Shown piece after piece: positions 26,612-34,945 of a stretch of DNA of 64,000 bases. This DNA comes from Acinetobacter silvestris (GTDB taxonomy: Bacteria > Pseudomonadota > Gammaproteobacteria > Pseudomonadales > Moraxellaceae). The position numbers and the translations under genes were made by a program. The notes beneath the pieces are model-generated. The model was not told the origin of the DNA. It worked only from the letters and a program-made list of their open reading frames with translations, and made no database searches. The stretch covers positions 186,001 to 250,000 of the forward strand of contig NZ_NEGB01000004.1 of NCBI RefSeq assembly GCF_002135235.1. The letters are read 5' to 3'. Position 1 is the stretch's first letter. Each line of letters opens with the position of its first letter.

Positions 26612-26680
26612 AGACATTGCTTAATCCAGCAATGTCTTTTAGAATAAAAATGTCTTGAACGACCAAGTAATAGACATTTT
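26612..26680. promoter_or_regulatory. four-copy AGACATT inverted-repeat array upstream of gmtY
   Basis: AGACATTGCT (26612-26621) and AGCAATGTCT (26628-26637) form a 10-bp hairpin; AAAATGTCT (26647-26655) and AGACATTTT (26672-26680) form a second inverted pair. The heptamer AGACATT thus occurs four times, in order forward, reverse, reverse, forward. A binding array for the recombinase or for a small regulator is likely. Confidence 0.5.
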
Positions 26681-26683
26681 CAT

Positions 26684-26710
26684 AAAGGCTCATACACGGT
26701 ATGAGCCTTT
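26684..26710 (-). terminator. hairpin after the gp16-like gene
   Basis: An 11-bp perfect stem (AAAGGCTCATA / TATGAGCCTTT) with a 5-nt loop lies between the gp16-like gene and gmtY; the T tract is short on both strands. Confidence 0.6.
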
Positions 26711-26745
26711 GTGCTTTCTTAAAATTAAAAAAACTTATTTCATCC

Positions 26746-26928
26746 TTATTCTTCCTTAATTCCTAGTTTAATTGCAATTTTATGGCTTTCCCCACGCACT
26801 GGAACCCGATTCATTTTTAAAACTCTATAAACAAGTTCAGGTGAAAAATTATTCTCTTTAGCCCAGTCTGAAAATGTAATTCCTTTTGAATGAAATTCAT
26901 TTTTTATTTGTTGAATAGACTTAACCAT
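26746..26928 (-). CDS. small DNA-binding protein, BcepMu gp16-like
   Basis: 60 aa. The sequence (IKNEFHSKGITFSDWAKENNFSPELVYRVLKMNRVPVRGESHKIAIKLGI) has the helix-turn-helix and the RGxSHxIAxxLG ending of the phage-associated BcepMu gp16 family, which are small regulators found in phages and mobile elements. It is transcribed towards gmtYZX and may control it. A sigma-70-like promoter lies upstream. No enzymatic domain could fit in this length. Confidence 0.75.
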   Translation of the reverse strand: MVKSIQQIKNEFHSKGITFSDWAKENNFSPELVYRVLKMNRVPVRGESHKIAIKLGIKEE

Positions 26929-26957
26929 ATTGGATCAATTTGAAGGAAATTAGATGA

Positions 26958-26986
26958 AAAATATATAAACATTCCTGCTGAGTCAA
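26958..26986 (-). promoter_or_regulatory. sigma-70-like promoter of the gp16-like gene
   Basis: On the - strand TTGACT (26986-26981) is followed after 17 bases by TATTTT (26963-26958), about 30 bases before the start codon. An imperfect palindrome CTGCT...AGCAG covers the -35 box, suggesting an operator. Confidence 0.45.
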
Positions 26987-27047
26987 GCAGAAAAACATTA
27001 ATTTAATATTATGTTTTTATTGGGTTATTTTTATTATTATAAAGTTT

Positions 27048-27527
27048 TTAATTTAAAATATTATCCATTAATTTAATATTTGAATTAATGTTTTTAATAT
27101 CATTCTCTAATTTTTCTTTATGGCTAATAAAATATTTTTCTAATGTTTTATCATCTTCTAATAGTGATTTTATAAAATTAATATTATTTTCTTTGTCTTT
27201 TATTCGACCTGATAACTCTAACTTTTTAGTATTAAAAAATCGTTCAAGTTTTTGTTTCTTATGTTGATCTCTGAGTTCATTTAAACGAGGAGTTTCCTTA
27301 TAACTAAATGAGGTTTTGGTTGATTTTTCATCGTCAACTTCCAAATACTTACACTCTAAAAGTACTTTTAAACCAGTATACATCTGGTTTTTGTACCATT
27401 TAGTTTTATAGCAGTCCTCAAGTTTTATCTTTTCCCAAAAGTGTCTTGCCCGCCAATTATTGATTTGATGGTTATCAAAAATTTCTAAGAATTCATCATA
27501 TAGAGGTAATTTAATATTTTTCTTCAC
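27048..27527 (-). CDS. unrecognised coiled-coil protein in the island
   Basis: 159 aa, no family recognised. The first 80 residues contain three helices and a short hairpin (WRARHFWEKIKLEDCYKTKWYKNQMYTGLKVLLECKYLEVDD) that could be a winged-helix fold. Residues about 90-159 are Lys/Glu/Asn-rich heptad-like helix, likely a coiled coil. Very AT-rich codon use, with several Asn-Ile and Lys-Asn runs, unlike the core genes. It is divergent from the XRE regulator and sits between the mobility module and the defence genes. It could be a regulator or an uncharacterised accessory protein; no function is claimed. Confidence 0.7.
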   Translation of the reverse strand: MKKNIKLPLYDEFLEIFDNHQINNWRARHFWEKIKLEDCYKTKWYKNQMYTGLKVLLECKYLEVDDEKSTKTSFSYKETPRLNELRDQHKKQKLERFFNTKKLELSGRIKDKENNINFIKSLLEDDKTLEKYFISHKEKLENDIKNINSNIKLMDNILN

Positions 27528-27620
27528 TACTTAACGGCCCAACATAAAAAGAGGATTATAGTCCGTGGATATATAAGCATCCAATAGTGATAGTTCTGAT
27601 ATTTGAACAAATGAAATCAA

Positions 27621-27827
27621 ATGTCAGATTTATCTGTAGTGGTTGGTCAGTTAATACGCAATGCTAGACACAATAAAAAAATAAGTCAGGAAAAATTAGC
27701 TTTAATCTGCGACATAGACCGTAGCTATTTAGGGCGAATTGAACGAGGCGAAGTGAATATCACCATAGAAAAGCTATATGAACTTGCTACTGCTTTAGAA
27801 ATGGATGCAAAAAACCTTTTACCATAA
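27621..27827 (+). CDS. XRE-family regulator, candidate controller of the RM operon
   Basis: 68 aa, nearly all of it a Cro/C1-type helix-turn-helix (VGQLIRNARHNKKISQEKLALICDIDRSYLGRIERGEVNITIEKLYELATAL). Size and position upstream of hsdM, same strand, resemble the controller (C) proteins of restriction-modification systems, which delay restriction until methylation is established. Controllers are well known for type II systems; one in front of a type I system is less usual. A perfect palindrome lies between this gene and hsdM. Confidence 0.85.
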   Translation: MSDLSVVVGQLIRNARHNKKISQEKLALICDIDRSYLGRIERGEVNITIEKLYELATALEMDAKNLLP

Positions 27828-27899
27828 TTATTTATAACGCCAAACCTTGTCGCATCTTATTATTTTCGCATAGCTTTCCCTTTTCAAATCCGACACAAT

Positions 27900-27921
27900 A
27901 CTCTCAAACAAATTTGAGAGT
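27900..27921 (+). promoter_or_regulatory. palindrome covering the hsdM ribosome-binding region
   Basis: ACTCTCAAA, a 4-nt spacer, then TTTGAGAGT: perfect 9-bp arms. The right arm contains GAGAG, the probable ribosome site of hsdM, so the element could be an operator or an RNA hairpin that hides the site. Confidence 0.55.
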
Positions 27922-27928
27922 CATCAGT

Positions 27929-29410
27929 GTGATTACAGGCGAAATTAAAAGCAAAATTGACCATATTTGGAATGCGTTTTGGAGTGGTGGTATCTCTAAT
28001 CCATTAGAAGTCATGGAACAAATGACTTTTTTGCTATTTATTCGTCGCTTAGATGAAATTCAGATTGCCAAAGAAAGAAAAGCCAACCGTTTAAAACAAG
28101 ACATTGAACATCCAATTTTTACAGCGGAGCAAGACGCTTTACGTTGGTCTAAATTCATTACTTTAGGTGATCCTACTCAGTTGTATGAGCTTGTCAGTTC
28201 ACAAGTATTCCCATTTATTAAAAATATTGGTAGCGAAGAAAACAGTACTTACAGCCACCACATGAAAGATGCTCGTTTTACCATTCCAACGCCTGCACTT
28301 TTAACCAAGGTGGTTGATTTATTGGCAGATGTGCCGATGGATGATAAAGATACTAAAGGTGATATTTACGAGTATATGCTCGGTAAAATTGCATCAGCAG
28401 GTCAAAACGGTCAGTTCCGTACACCACGCCATATCATTAAAATGATTGTGGATTTAATGCAACCGAAACCAACAGATACTATTTGTGACCCTGCATGTGG
28501 TACGGCAGGATTTTTGGTGGCTGCTAGTGAATATTTAAATGAGCATCATAGTTCAGAGATTTTTGCTTCACCTGAAACGACCAAGCGTTTTAGTGAAGAA
28601 ACATTCTTTGGTTATGATTTTGACAGCACCATGCTTCGTATTGGTTCAATGAACATGATGTTGCACGGTGTAGAAAACCCATCGATTGAGAACCGTGATT
28701 CTTTAAGCGAAGCGCATTCACATATTGAAAGTAAGTACAGCCTGATTTTAGCCAATCCGCCTTTTGCAGGAAGTTTGGATGCAGAAGCTTGTGCCAAAAA
28801 TATTCAAGCGATCGTTAAAACGAAAAAGACTGAATTGTTATTTTTAGCGTTGTTTTTACGCTTACTGAAAACTGGTGGCCGTGCTGCGATTATTGTGCCT
28901 GATGGTGTGTTATTTGGCTCATCGACTGCACATAAAGCTTTACGTCAAAAAATTGTTGAAGAGCAACAGTTAGAAGCTATTATTTCGATGCCTTCAGGTG
29001 TGTTTAAGCCTTATGCAGGGGTTTCGACTGCCATTATGATTTTCACTAAAACCATGTCTGGCGGTACAGATAAAGTCTGGTTCTATGATATGCAAGCCGA
29101 TGGTTTTTCGTTGGATGATAAGCGTAATGAGCTAGATAGCAGCAAGCATGAAAATAATAACATTCCTGACATTCTTGCACGTTTTAAAAACTTAAGTGCT
29201 GAAAATGAGCGTAAAGCAACAGATCAAAGTTTCTTGGTAGATAAAGCGGCTATTGCTGCCAATGGTTATGACCTGTCGATTAACCGTTATAAAGAAGTGG
29301 TCTATGAGCAAGTGGAATATGAGGCACCAAGTAAAATTTTGGCGGATTTAGAGCTGCTTGAGCAAGATATTCTGAATGGAATGAATGAGCTTAAGGAGTT
29401 GCTTAAATGA
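27929..29410 (+). CDS. hsdM: type I restriction-modification DNA methyltransferase subunit HsdM
   Basis: About 493 aa. The helical N-terminal HsdM domain (ISNPLEVMEQMTFLLFIRRLDE) precedes an N6-adenine methyltransferase: FRTPRHIIKMIVDLM, AdoMet loop DPACGTAGFLV, and catalytic NPPF at residues 276-279. It methylates adenine at the sequence chosen by HsdS, protecting host DNA. The GTG at 27929 has GAGAG 8 bases upstream and starts the conserved region; the frame runs back to a TTG at 27914. The stop overlaps hsdS by four bases. Base composition is nearer the core than that of hamB. Confidence 0.94.
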   Translation: MITGEIKSKIDHIWNAFWSGGISNPLEVMEQMTFLLFIRRLDEIQIAKERKANRLKQDIEHPIFTAEQDALRWSKFITLGDPTQLYELVSSQVFPFIKNIGSEENSTYSHHMKDARFTIPTPALLTKVVDLLADVPMDDKDTKGDIYEYMLGKIASAGQNGQFRTPRHIIKMIVDLMQPKPTDTICDPACGTAGFLVAASEYLNEHHSSEIFASPETTKRFSEETFFGYDFDSTMLRIGSMNMMLHGVENPSIENRDSLSEAHSHIESKYSLILANPPFAGSLDAEACAKNIQAIVKTKKTELLFLALFLRLLKTGGRAAIIVPDGVLFGSSTAHKALRQKIVEEQQLEAIISMPSGVFKPYAGVSTAIMIFTKTMSGGTDKVWFYDMQADGFSLDDKRNELDSSKHENNNIPDILARFKNLSAENERKATDQSFLVDKAAIAANGYDLSINRYKEVVYEQVEYEAPSKILADLELLEQDILNGMNELKELLK

Positions 29411-30582
29411 AGGGATGGACAACATCAAAATTAAAAGACGTTGCTAAGGTAATAACTGGAAAGACACCTCAAACTTCAAATAGAGAATATTACGATGGAA
29501 ATATTCCTTTTGTTTCACCTGCTGATTTAAATGAAAGTATCCTAGGTGAAACGAAGACATATTTGACTGATTTAGGTGCTGATCAGGTATATAGAGTACC
29601 TAAAGATACAGTATTGGTTTCCTGTATTGGTAATCTAGGTAAAATAACTATTGTAGATAGAGAAGTTTGCTTTAATCAGCAAATCAATGGGTTAGTTTTT
29701 GATAAAAATAAAATATTTCCTAAATATGGGTTTTATTGTGCTCAAACTTTAAAACCACAATTAGAAAAAGCATCTTCTTCTACTACTCTCCCTATTGTTA
29801 ATAAATCACGTTTTTCTGATTTGACAATTAATTTCCCCCCACTTGAAGAGCAACGCCGAATTGCATCTATTTTAGATAAAGCGGATGAGCTACGCCAAAA
29901 ACGTAAGCAAGCGATTGTAAAGTTAGATCAACTTTTACAAGCCACGTTCATTGATATGTTTGGTGATCCCTCTAACAATCCGAATAATTACAATCAATAT
30001 GAGTTGGATACACTTATTTTGATAGGTCCTCAAAATGGATTATATAAACCCGCGACTATGTATGGTGAAGGAATACCTATTGTAAGGATTGATGGGTTTA
30101 AGAGTGGTGATATCATTGATAATAAAGGATTTAAAAGATTATCACTTGAGCAATCTGACATTGAAAAATATCAACTCAATAAATTTGATTTAGTAATTAA
30201 TCGTGTAAATAGTCCTGAGTATATTGGTAAAACGGCTTTGGTAAGAAATTTGGAAGAACCTACTGTTTTTGAGTCTAATATGATGAGATTCTCTGTCGAT
30301 ACAAAAAAGTTAAATCCATATTTTTTACTTTTCTTTTTGAAACAGCAATTTGTATTAAATCAAATTGCAAACAAACGTAAAGATGCTGTCAATCAATCAA
30401 GTATAAATCAGCAAGATGTAAAAAGTTTGGTGATTAATATTCCGCCGATTGAAAAGCAATTATTATTTGCTAATTTCTTTGAAAAGGTTGAAATAAATAA
30501 ACATTTATTTTACAAACAATATGTGAATTTTAACAATTTATTTAAATCATTACAGAACAAAGCATTTAGCGGAAATTTATAA
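29407..30582 (+). CDS. hsdS: type I restriction-modification specificity subunit HsdS
   Basis: 391 aa. Two target-recognition domains (about residues 1-140 and 200-350) are each followed by a helical spacer; the conserved one between them is PPLEEQRRIASILDKADELRQKRKQAI, the second ends PPIEKQLLFANFFEKVE. Each half reads one part of a bipartite DNA site. The recognition domains are AT-rich and differ from the backbone, as usual for exchangeable domains. The recognised site cannot be deduced from sequence alone. ATGA coupling to hsdM. Confidence 0.93.
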   Translation: MKGWTTSKLKDVAKVITGKTPQTSNREYYDGNIPFVSPADLNESILGETKTYLTDLGADQVYRVPKDTVLVSCIGNLGKITIVDREVCFNQQINGLVFDKNKIFPKYGFYCAQTLKPQLEKASSSTTLPIVNKSRFSDLTINFPPLEEQRRIASILDKADELRQKRKQAIVKLDQLLQATFIDMFGDPSNNPNNYNQYELDTLILIGPQNGLYKPATMYGEGIPIVRIDGFKSGDIIDNKGFKRLSLEQSDIEKYQLNKFDLVINRVNSPEYIGKTALVRNLEEPTVFESNMMRFSVDTKKLNPYFLLFFLKQQFVLNQIANKRKDAVNQSSINQQDVKSLVINIPPIEKQLLFANFFEKVEINKHLFYKQYVNFNNLFKSLQNKAFSGNL

Positions 30583-30601
30583 AATATTTGAGGGTGTATA
30601 A

Positions 30602-33600
30602 ATGAGTAATTTTCAGTTTCTGGAATCGGCATTTCCTGCTTTGGCAGAAACCGCTATAGGGGCTGAAAAGCTTGTTTATATTTACCCTCAAGCGGCATTG
30701 ATGTGTGCAAGGCAATCTCTCGAAAGCCTTGTATTTTGGCTATATAAATATGATAAAAAACTCACTCAACCCTTTGATGCATCACTGCATAACTTAATTA
30801 ATCAGCCCAAATTCCAAGAAATTATACCGCCTTACATTCTGAGTAAAATGGATGTGATTCGTATGGCAGGCAACAATGCCGTACACGGTAAAAAATTCAA
30901 TAGCCTCAAAACAGAAGATGCTGTAAAGACCATCAGCGAACTGTTTATGGTCTACATTTGGTTTGAACGCACCTATGGCGCAGTCACCAGAGACCGCTCA
31001 CAGCAGATTTTATTTAATCCAAATCTCATTCCAAATGACAATGCTGAACAATCAATAAAAGCAGACAAAGAGCAACTGCAAAAGCAAACCGAAATATTTG
31101 AAAAGCAGCTTGCAGATAAACATCAGGCACTCAAAGAACAAGAACAAAAACTATTTGAACTTTCTGCAAGCTTAGAAGAGCGTGAAAAATTACTCGCCAA
31201 TATTGATGCTGAACTTGCGCTAAAACGTCAACAAGTTGAACAAGCCAAAGTTGCCAATAATGCAGTTCTAGACACGTATGACTACAACGAAGCCGATACC
31301 CGAACTTATCTCATTGACCTAATGCTTGAAGAAGCAGGTTGGGACATTGGCAATACGGTCAAACTTGAAGTTCCTGTGACAGGTATGCCAAGTACATCGG
31401 GCGAAGGTTTTGTTGATTACGTGCTCTATGATGCCAATGGCTTGCCACTGGCACTCGTTGAGGCTAAACGTACCACCTCCAGCCCGAAGATGGGTGAACA
31501 ACAAGCCAAGCTCTATGCGGACTGCTTAGAACAAGCCACAGGACAACGCCCTGTAATTTTCTATAGTAATGGCTACCAGACTCATATTTGGAATGATGTG
31601 CAAGGTGGCCCACCACGTTTAGTCCAAGGTTTTTATACACAGGCTGAACTGAAACGCCTGATTGAAAGACGTAAGAATAACCCTGATTTAAGTAGTTTCC
31701 CGATTAATGAAACAATGGTCGAACGCTATTATCAAACTACTGCCATTAAATCGATACTTGCCGAATTCCAACAGAAGAAACGTGCAGGCTTACTGATTAT
31801 GGCAACGGGTACAGGTAAAACCCGTACTGCAATTGCCTTGGTGGATGTGTTGATGCGGGCCAATGTGGTGCAACGAGTCCTGTTCCTTGCCGACCGTAAT
31901 TCATTAGTCAATCAAGCAACACGAGAGTTTGCTAAGTTTTTTAAATCGGGTGCATCTGTTTTTAATTTAATAGACAGTAAAGGTGAAATTGGGCGAATTA
32001 ATACCTGTACTTATCAGACTATGATTGGCTTGATTGATCAGCTCAATGAAGATGGTACGCGTAAGTATGGTACAGGCACATTTGACTTGATTATTGTCGA
32101 TGAAGCTCACCGTAGTGTGTATCAAAAGTACGGTGAAATCTTTAAATACTTTGACAGCTTATTGGTCGGCTTAACAGCAACTCCACGAGATGAAGTAGAT
32201 CGAGATACCTATGCCTTGTTTGGACTTGAAACTGGTGTACCAACGCATTACTACGACTTAGATCAAGCCATTGCTGATGGTTTCCTTGTACCTCCTAAAG
32301 CTTTCTCTGTACCGTTAAAATTCATGCGTGAAGGCATTAAGTACAGTGAACTTTCAGACGAAGAAAAAGAACATTGGGAAAACACCGATTGGGGTGATCA
32401 AGAAGCACCTGAAGAGGTTTCAGCAGCACAAATCAATAAGCAATTGTTTAATACTGATACCGTAGACAAAATGCTGAAACACTTAATGGAAAATGGCATT
32501 AAGGTTGACGGTGGTGATGTACTGGGTAAAACGATTATCTTTGCGGTGAATCAAAAACATGCGGAATTTATTGCCGATCGATTCAATCTCAGCTATCCGC
32601 AATATGATGGAAAATTTGCACGTATCATTACCCATGCAACCAAATACGCGCAAAGCGTAATTGATGATTTTAGTAAAAAGGATGTCGCAGAACCACAAAT
32701 TGCGATTTCTGTCGATATGCTCGATACAGGGATTGATGTGCCTGAAGTGGTGAATTTGGTGTTCTTTAAAGCAATACGCTCTAAAGTTAAATTCATGCAA
32801 ATGATTGGTCGTGGTACTCGATTATGTGAAAACTTATTTGCACCTGAATCGAATAAATCTGAGTTTTATATTTTCGACTACTGCTCTAACTTTGAATATT
32901 TTGAAATCAATCCCAAAGGTGCAATGGGCAGTACGGTAGAACCAATTGGACAACGTCTGTTTAAAGCACGTTTAAATATTATGAGTCTGTTGAATGCACC
33001 AGACTATAAACAAAAGAATCAGCTCAATGACCAGCAAGCCCAAGCATTAAATGCCGTTCAAAACGATTTATGTGAAGGGTTACGGGCTGAAGTCACGGCA
33101 ATGAATAAAGATAACTTCATTGTTAAAACTGAGATTGAGCATGTTGAGAGATTCAAAACGGCTGAAGCTTGGGAAAACCTTGATGACCTTGCAATGGGCA
33201 CATTGCGAGAACATATTTCTCGTTTACCGAATGAACTTCCTAAAGAAACCATTGAAGCAAAACTCTTTGATATGCTCTGCTACAACCTTGAATTGGCAGT
33301 ATTAGAAAAAAATTCTAAAGCTTTAGAGGCATATGCCAGCCGAGTCGTTCAAATTGCTTCACAACTAGAATCAAAGTCTAATATTCCAGTGGTTGCCCCT
33401 CATCTTGCACTGATCCAAGAGATTCAGTCACAAGATTATTGGGTGGATATTACGCTTCCAATTTTAGAGTCGATGCGTAAACAAATCAGGGGCTTGGTCA
33501 AACTTATCGAAAAAACATCGTCTACAGTGGTCTATACCATGCTTGAAGATGAATTGGGTGCTACCACAGAGGTCAATATTCCAATTGTTGCCAGTGGCGT

Positions 33601-34075
33601 GAATATTGCCCAATATCGTAAGCGTGTAGAAAGCTTTATTAAGGCCAATGAAAATCACATTACCATTGCTAAATTAAAAAAAGGTTTACAGCTTACGCCG
33701 ACTGATTTGACTGAACTTGAGCGCTTCGTATTTGATGCACAGGAAGTCGAAAGCAAAGATAAGTTTGAACAATGCTTTGGATCAGCCATTAGTTTGCCAC
33801 AATTCATACGCTCTTTAGTTGGCTTAGATGCAATTGCTGTAAAAGAAGCTTTCTCTAAATTTTTAGTCGGCACAACCTACAATGCAAACCAAATCCGTTT
33901 TGTTGAAATGATAATGGAGCACCTTACCAAACGAGGTGTAATGCAGTCGTCCCAACTGTATGAGCCACCCTTTAGTCAAATGCATTATGAGGGGCTTGAT
34001 GGGGTGTTTAATGATAAGGATGCAGATAACATTATTGGGGTTGTTGAGGCGTTTAATCAGAGTGCAGTGGCATGA
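30602..34075 (+). CDS. hsdR: type I restriction endonuclease subunit HsdR with DUF4145-like N-terminus
   Basis: 1157 aa. Residues 1-130 resemble DUF4145 (ALMCARQSLESLVFWLYKYDKKL...RMAGNNAVHGKKF); 150-220 form a coiled coil. The PD-(D/E)xK nuclease shows Asp272 and Glu287-Ala-Lys289. The SF2 translocase follows: Walker A ATGTGKT (Lys406), DEAH at 500-503, LTATPRDEVDRDTY, MIGRGTRLCENL. The C-terminal region matches the EcoEI-type R subunit. It moves unmodified DNA with ATP and cuts it at a distance. Starts 19 bases after hsdS. All catalytic motifs look intact. Confidence 0.93.
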   Translation: MSNFQFLESAFPALAETAIGAEKLVYIYPQAALMCARQSLESLVFWLYKYDKKLTQPFDASLHNLINQPKFQEIIPPYILSKMDVIRMAGNNAVHGKKFNSLKTEDAVKTISELFMVYIWFERTYGAVTRDRSQQILFNPNLIPNDNAEQSIKADKEQLQKQTEIFEKQLADKHQALKEQEQKLFELSASLEEREKLLANIDAELALKRQQVEQAKVANNAVLDTYDYNEADTRTYLIDLMLEEAGWDIGNTVKLEVPVTGMPSTSGEGFVDYVLYDANGLPLALVEAKRTTSSPKMGEQQAKLYADCLEQATGQRPVIFYSNGYQTHIWNDVQGGPPRLVQGFYTQAELKRLIERRKNNPDLSSFPINETMVERYYQTTAIKSILAEFQQKKRAGLLIMATGTGKTRTAIALVDVLMRANVVQRVLFLADRNSLVNQATREFAKFFKSGASVFNLIDSKGEIGRINTCTYQTMIGLIDQLNEDGTRKYGTGTFDLIIVDEAHRSVYQKYGEIFKYFDSLLVGLTATPRDEVDRDTYALFGLETGVPTHYYDLDQAIADGFLVPPKAFSVPLKFMREGIKYSELSDEEKEHWENTDWGDQEAPEEVSAAQINKQLFNTDTVDKMLKHLMENGIKVDGGDVLGKTIIFAVNQKHAEFIADRFNLSYPQYDGKFARIITHATKYAQSVIDDFSKKDVAEPQIAISVDMLDTGIDVPEVVNLVFFKAIRSKVKFMQMIGRGTRLCENLFAPESNKSEFYIFDYCSNFEYFEINPKGAMGSTVEPIGQRLFKARLNIMSLLNAPDYKQKNQLNDQQAQALNAVQNDLCEGLRAEVTAMNKDNFIVKTEIEHVERFKTAEAWENLDDLAMGTLREHISRLPNELPKETIEAKLFDMLCYNLELAVLEKNSKALEAYASRVVQIASQLESKSNIPVVAPHLALIQEIQSQDYWVDITLPILESMRKQIRGLVKLIEKTSSTVVYTMLEDELGATTEVNIPIVASGVNIAQYRKRVESFIKANENHITIAKLKKGLQLTPTDLTELERFVFDAQEVESKDKFEQCFGSAISLPQFIRSLVGLDAIAVKEAFSKFLVGTTYNANQIRFVEMIMEHLTKRGVMQSSQLYEPPFSQMHYEGLDGVFNDKDADNIIGVVEAFNQSAVA

Positions 34076-34126
34076 TTTTATGTGTTTTCAATTTCATAAT
34101 ACTATTTAAATAAAGTATAAAATTTT

Positions 34127-34945
34127 ATGATAAAAATACCAGATCATCTTTCATTTTTAAAAAAATGTTCTCACCAGCTTCGTACTTCAGATGGTCATAA
34201 TATTGAAATCTGGGAGTTAATGGTACCTTTAAACGATGATCTTTCAAGCTGGGCAAAACATTTTAGACAGTGTTACTGCATAGATGAAGAAATAGATATT
34301 TTACGTGATGGTACAGGTTTATCAAGAGCGGACTACCTTGAACAATTAGTTTTTCCAGATAAAAGTTTAGCACCCGGTCCTAGCATTCGTGCAGGAGATT
34401 TTGCAGAGCTATTAGTAGCAGATTTTTTAGAGTTCAATCTACAATATTGGGTTCCAAGAGGGAAATTTGCAGAGAAAGAAAGTCGTAATGAGTCAGCGAA
34501 GGGTGTAGATATTTTAGGGATCAAAGTCGATGATATTAATAAGCAATCAATTAACGATACTCTTATTACATTTGAAGTTAAAGCTCAATTGACTAATAAA
34601 AAATACGCTAATCGATTACAGAATGCTGTTGATGATTCATCAAAAGATTTTCTACGACAAGCAGCTACTTTGAATGCAATTAAAAGACGATTAAATCGTT
34701 CACAGCAAAATGAACAAGTTCTTATCGTTCAAAGATTTCAAAATCCAGCCGACCATCCTTACACTTATTTATCAGGAGCAGCAGCTATATTATCTGATAT
34801 GGCGTATGATGAAATTGCTCTTAATACTGAAACGAAGGTTAATGAACATCTTAATATAGCTAATCTGCAACTAATTGTTATACGTGGTAATAATTTGATG
34901 AAATTTGTCCATGCACTATATGAAAGAGCTGCTAATGAAGCCTGA
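34127..34945 (+). CDS. hamA: Hachiman defence nuclease HamA (DUF1837)
   Basis: 272 aa. The DUF1837 domain has the PD-(D/E)xK core: Glu in GDFAELLVADFLEF, Asp128 in GVDILGIK, and Glu150-Val-Lys152 in TFEVKAQ. In published Hachiman work HamA is the nuclease effector held in check by the helicase HamB, acting against many phages. Here it is followed by a hamB-like gene with an 11-base overlap, as in the known two-gene system. The gap to hsdR is about 50 bases with no terminator, so it may be transcribed from the RM operon. Active-site residues appear intact. Confidence 0.88.
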   Translation: MIKIPDHLSFLKKCSHQLRTSDGHNIEIWELMVPLNDDLSSWAKHFRQCYCIDEEIDILRDGTGLSRADYLEQLVFPDKSLAPGPSIRAGDFAELLVADFLEFNLQYWVPRGKFAEKESRNESAKGVDILGIKVDDINKQSINDTLITFEVKAQLTNKKYANRLQNAVDDSSKDFLRQAATLNAIKRRLNRSQQNEQVLIVQRFQNPADHPYTYLSGAAAILSDMAYDEIALNTETKVNEHLNIANLQLIVIRGNNLMKFVHALYERAANEA

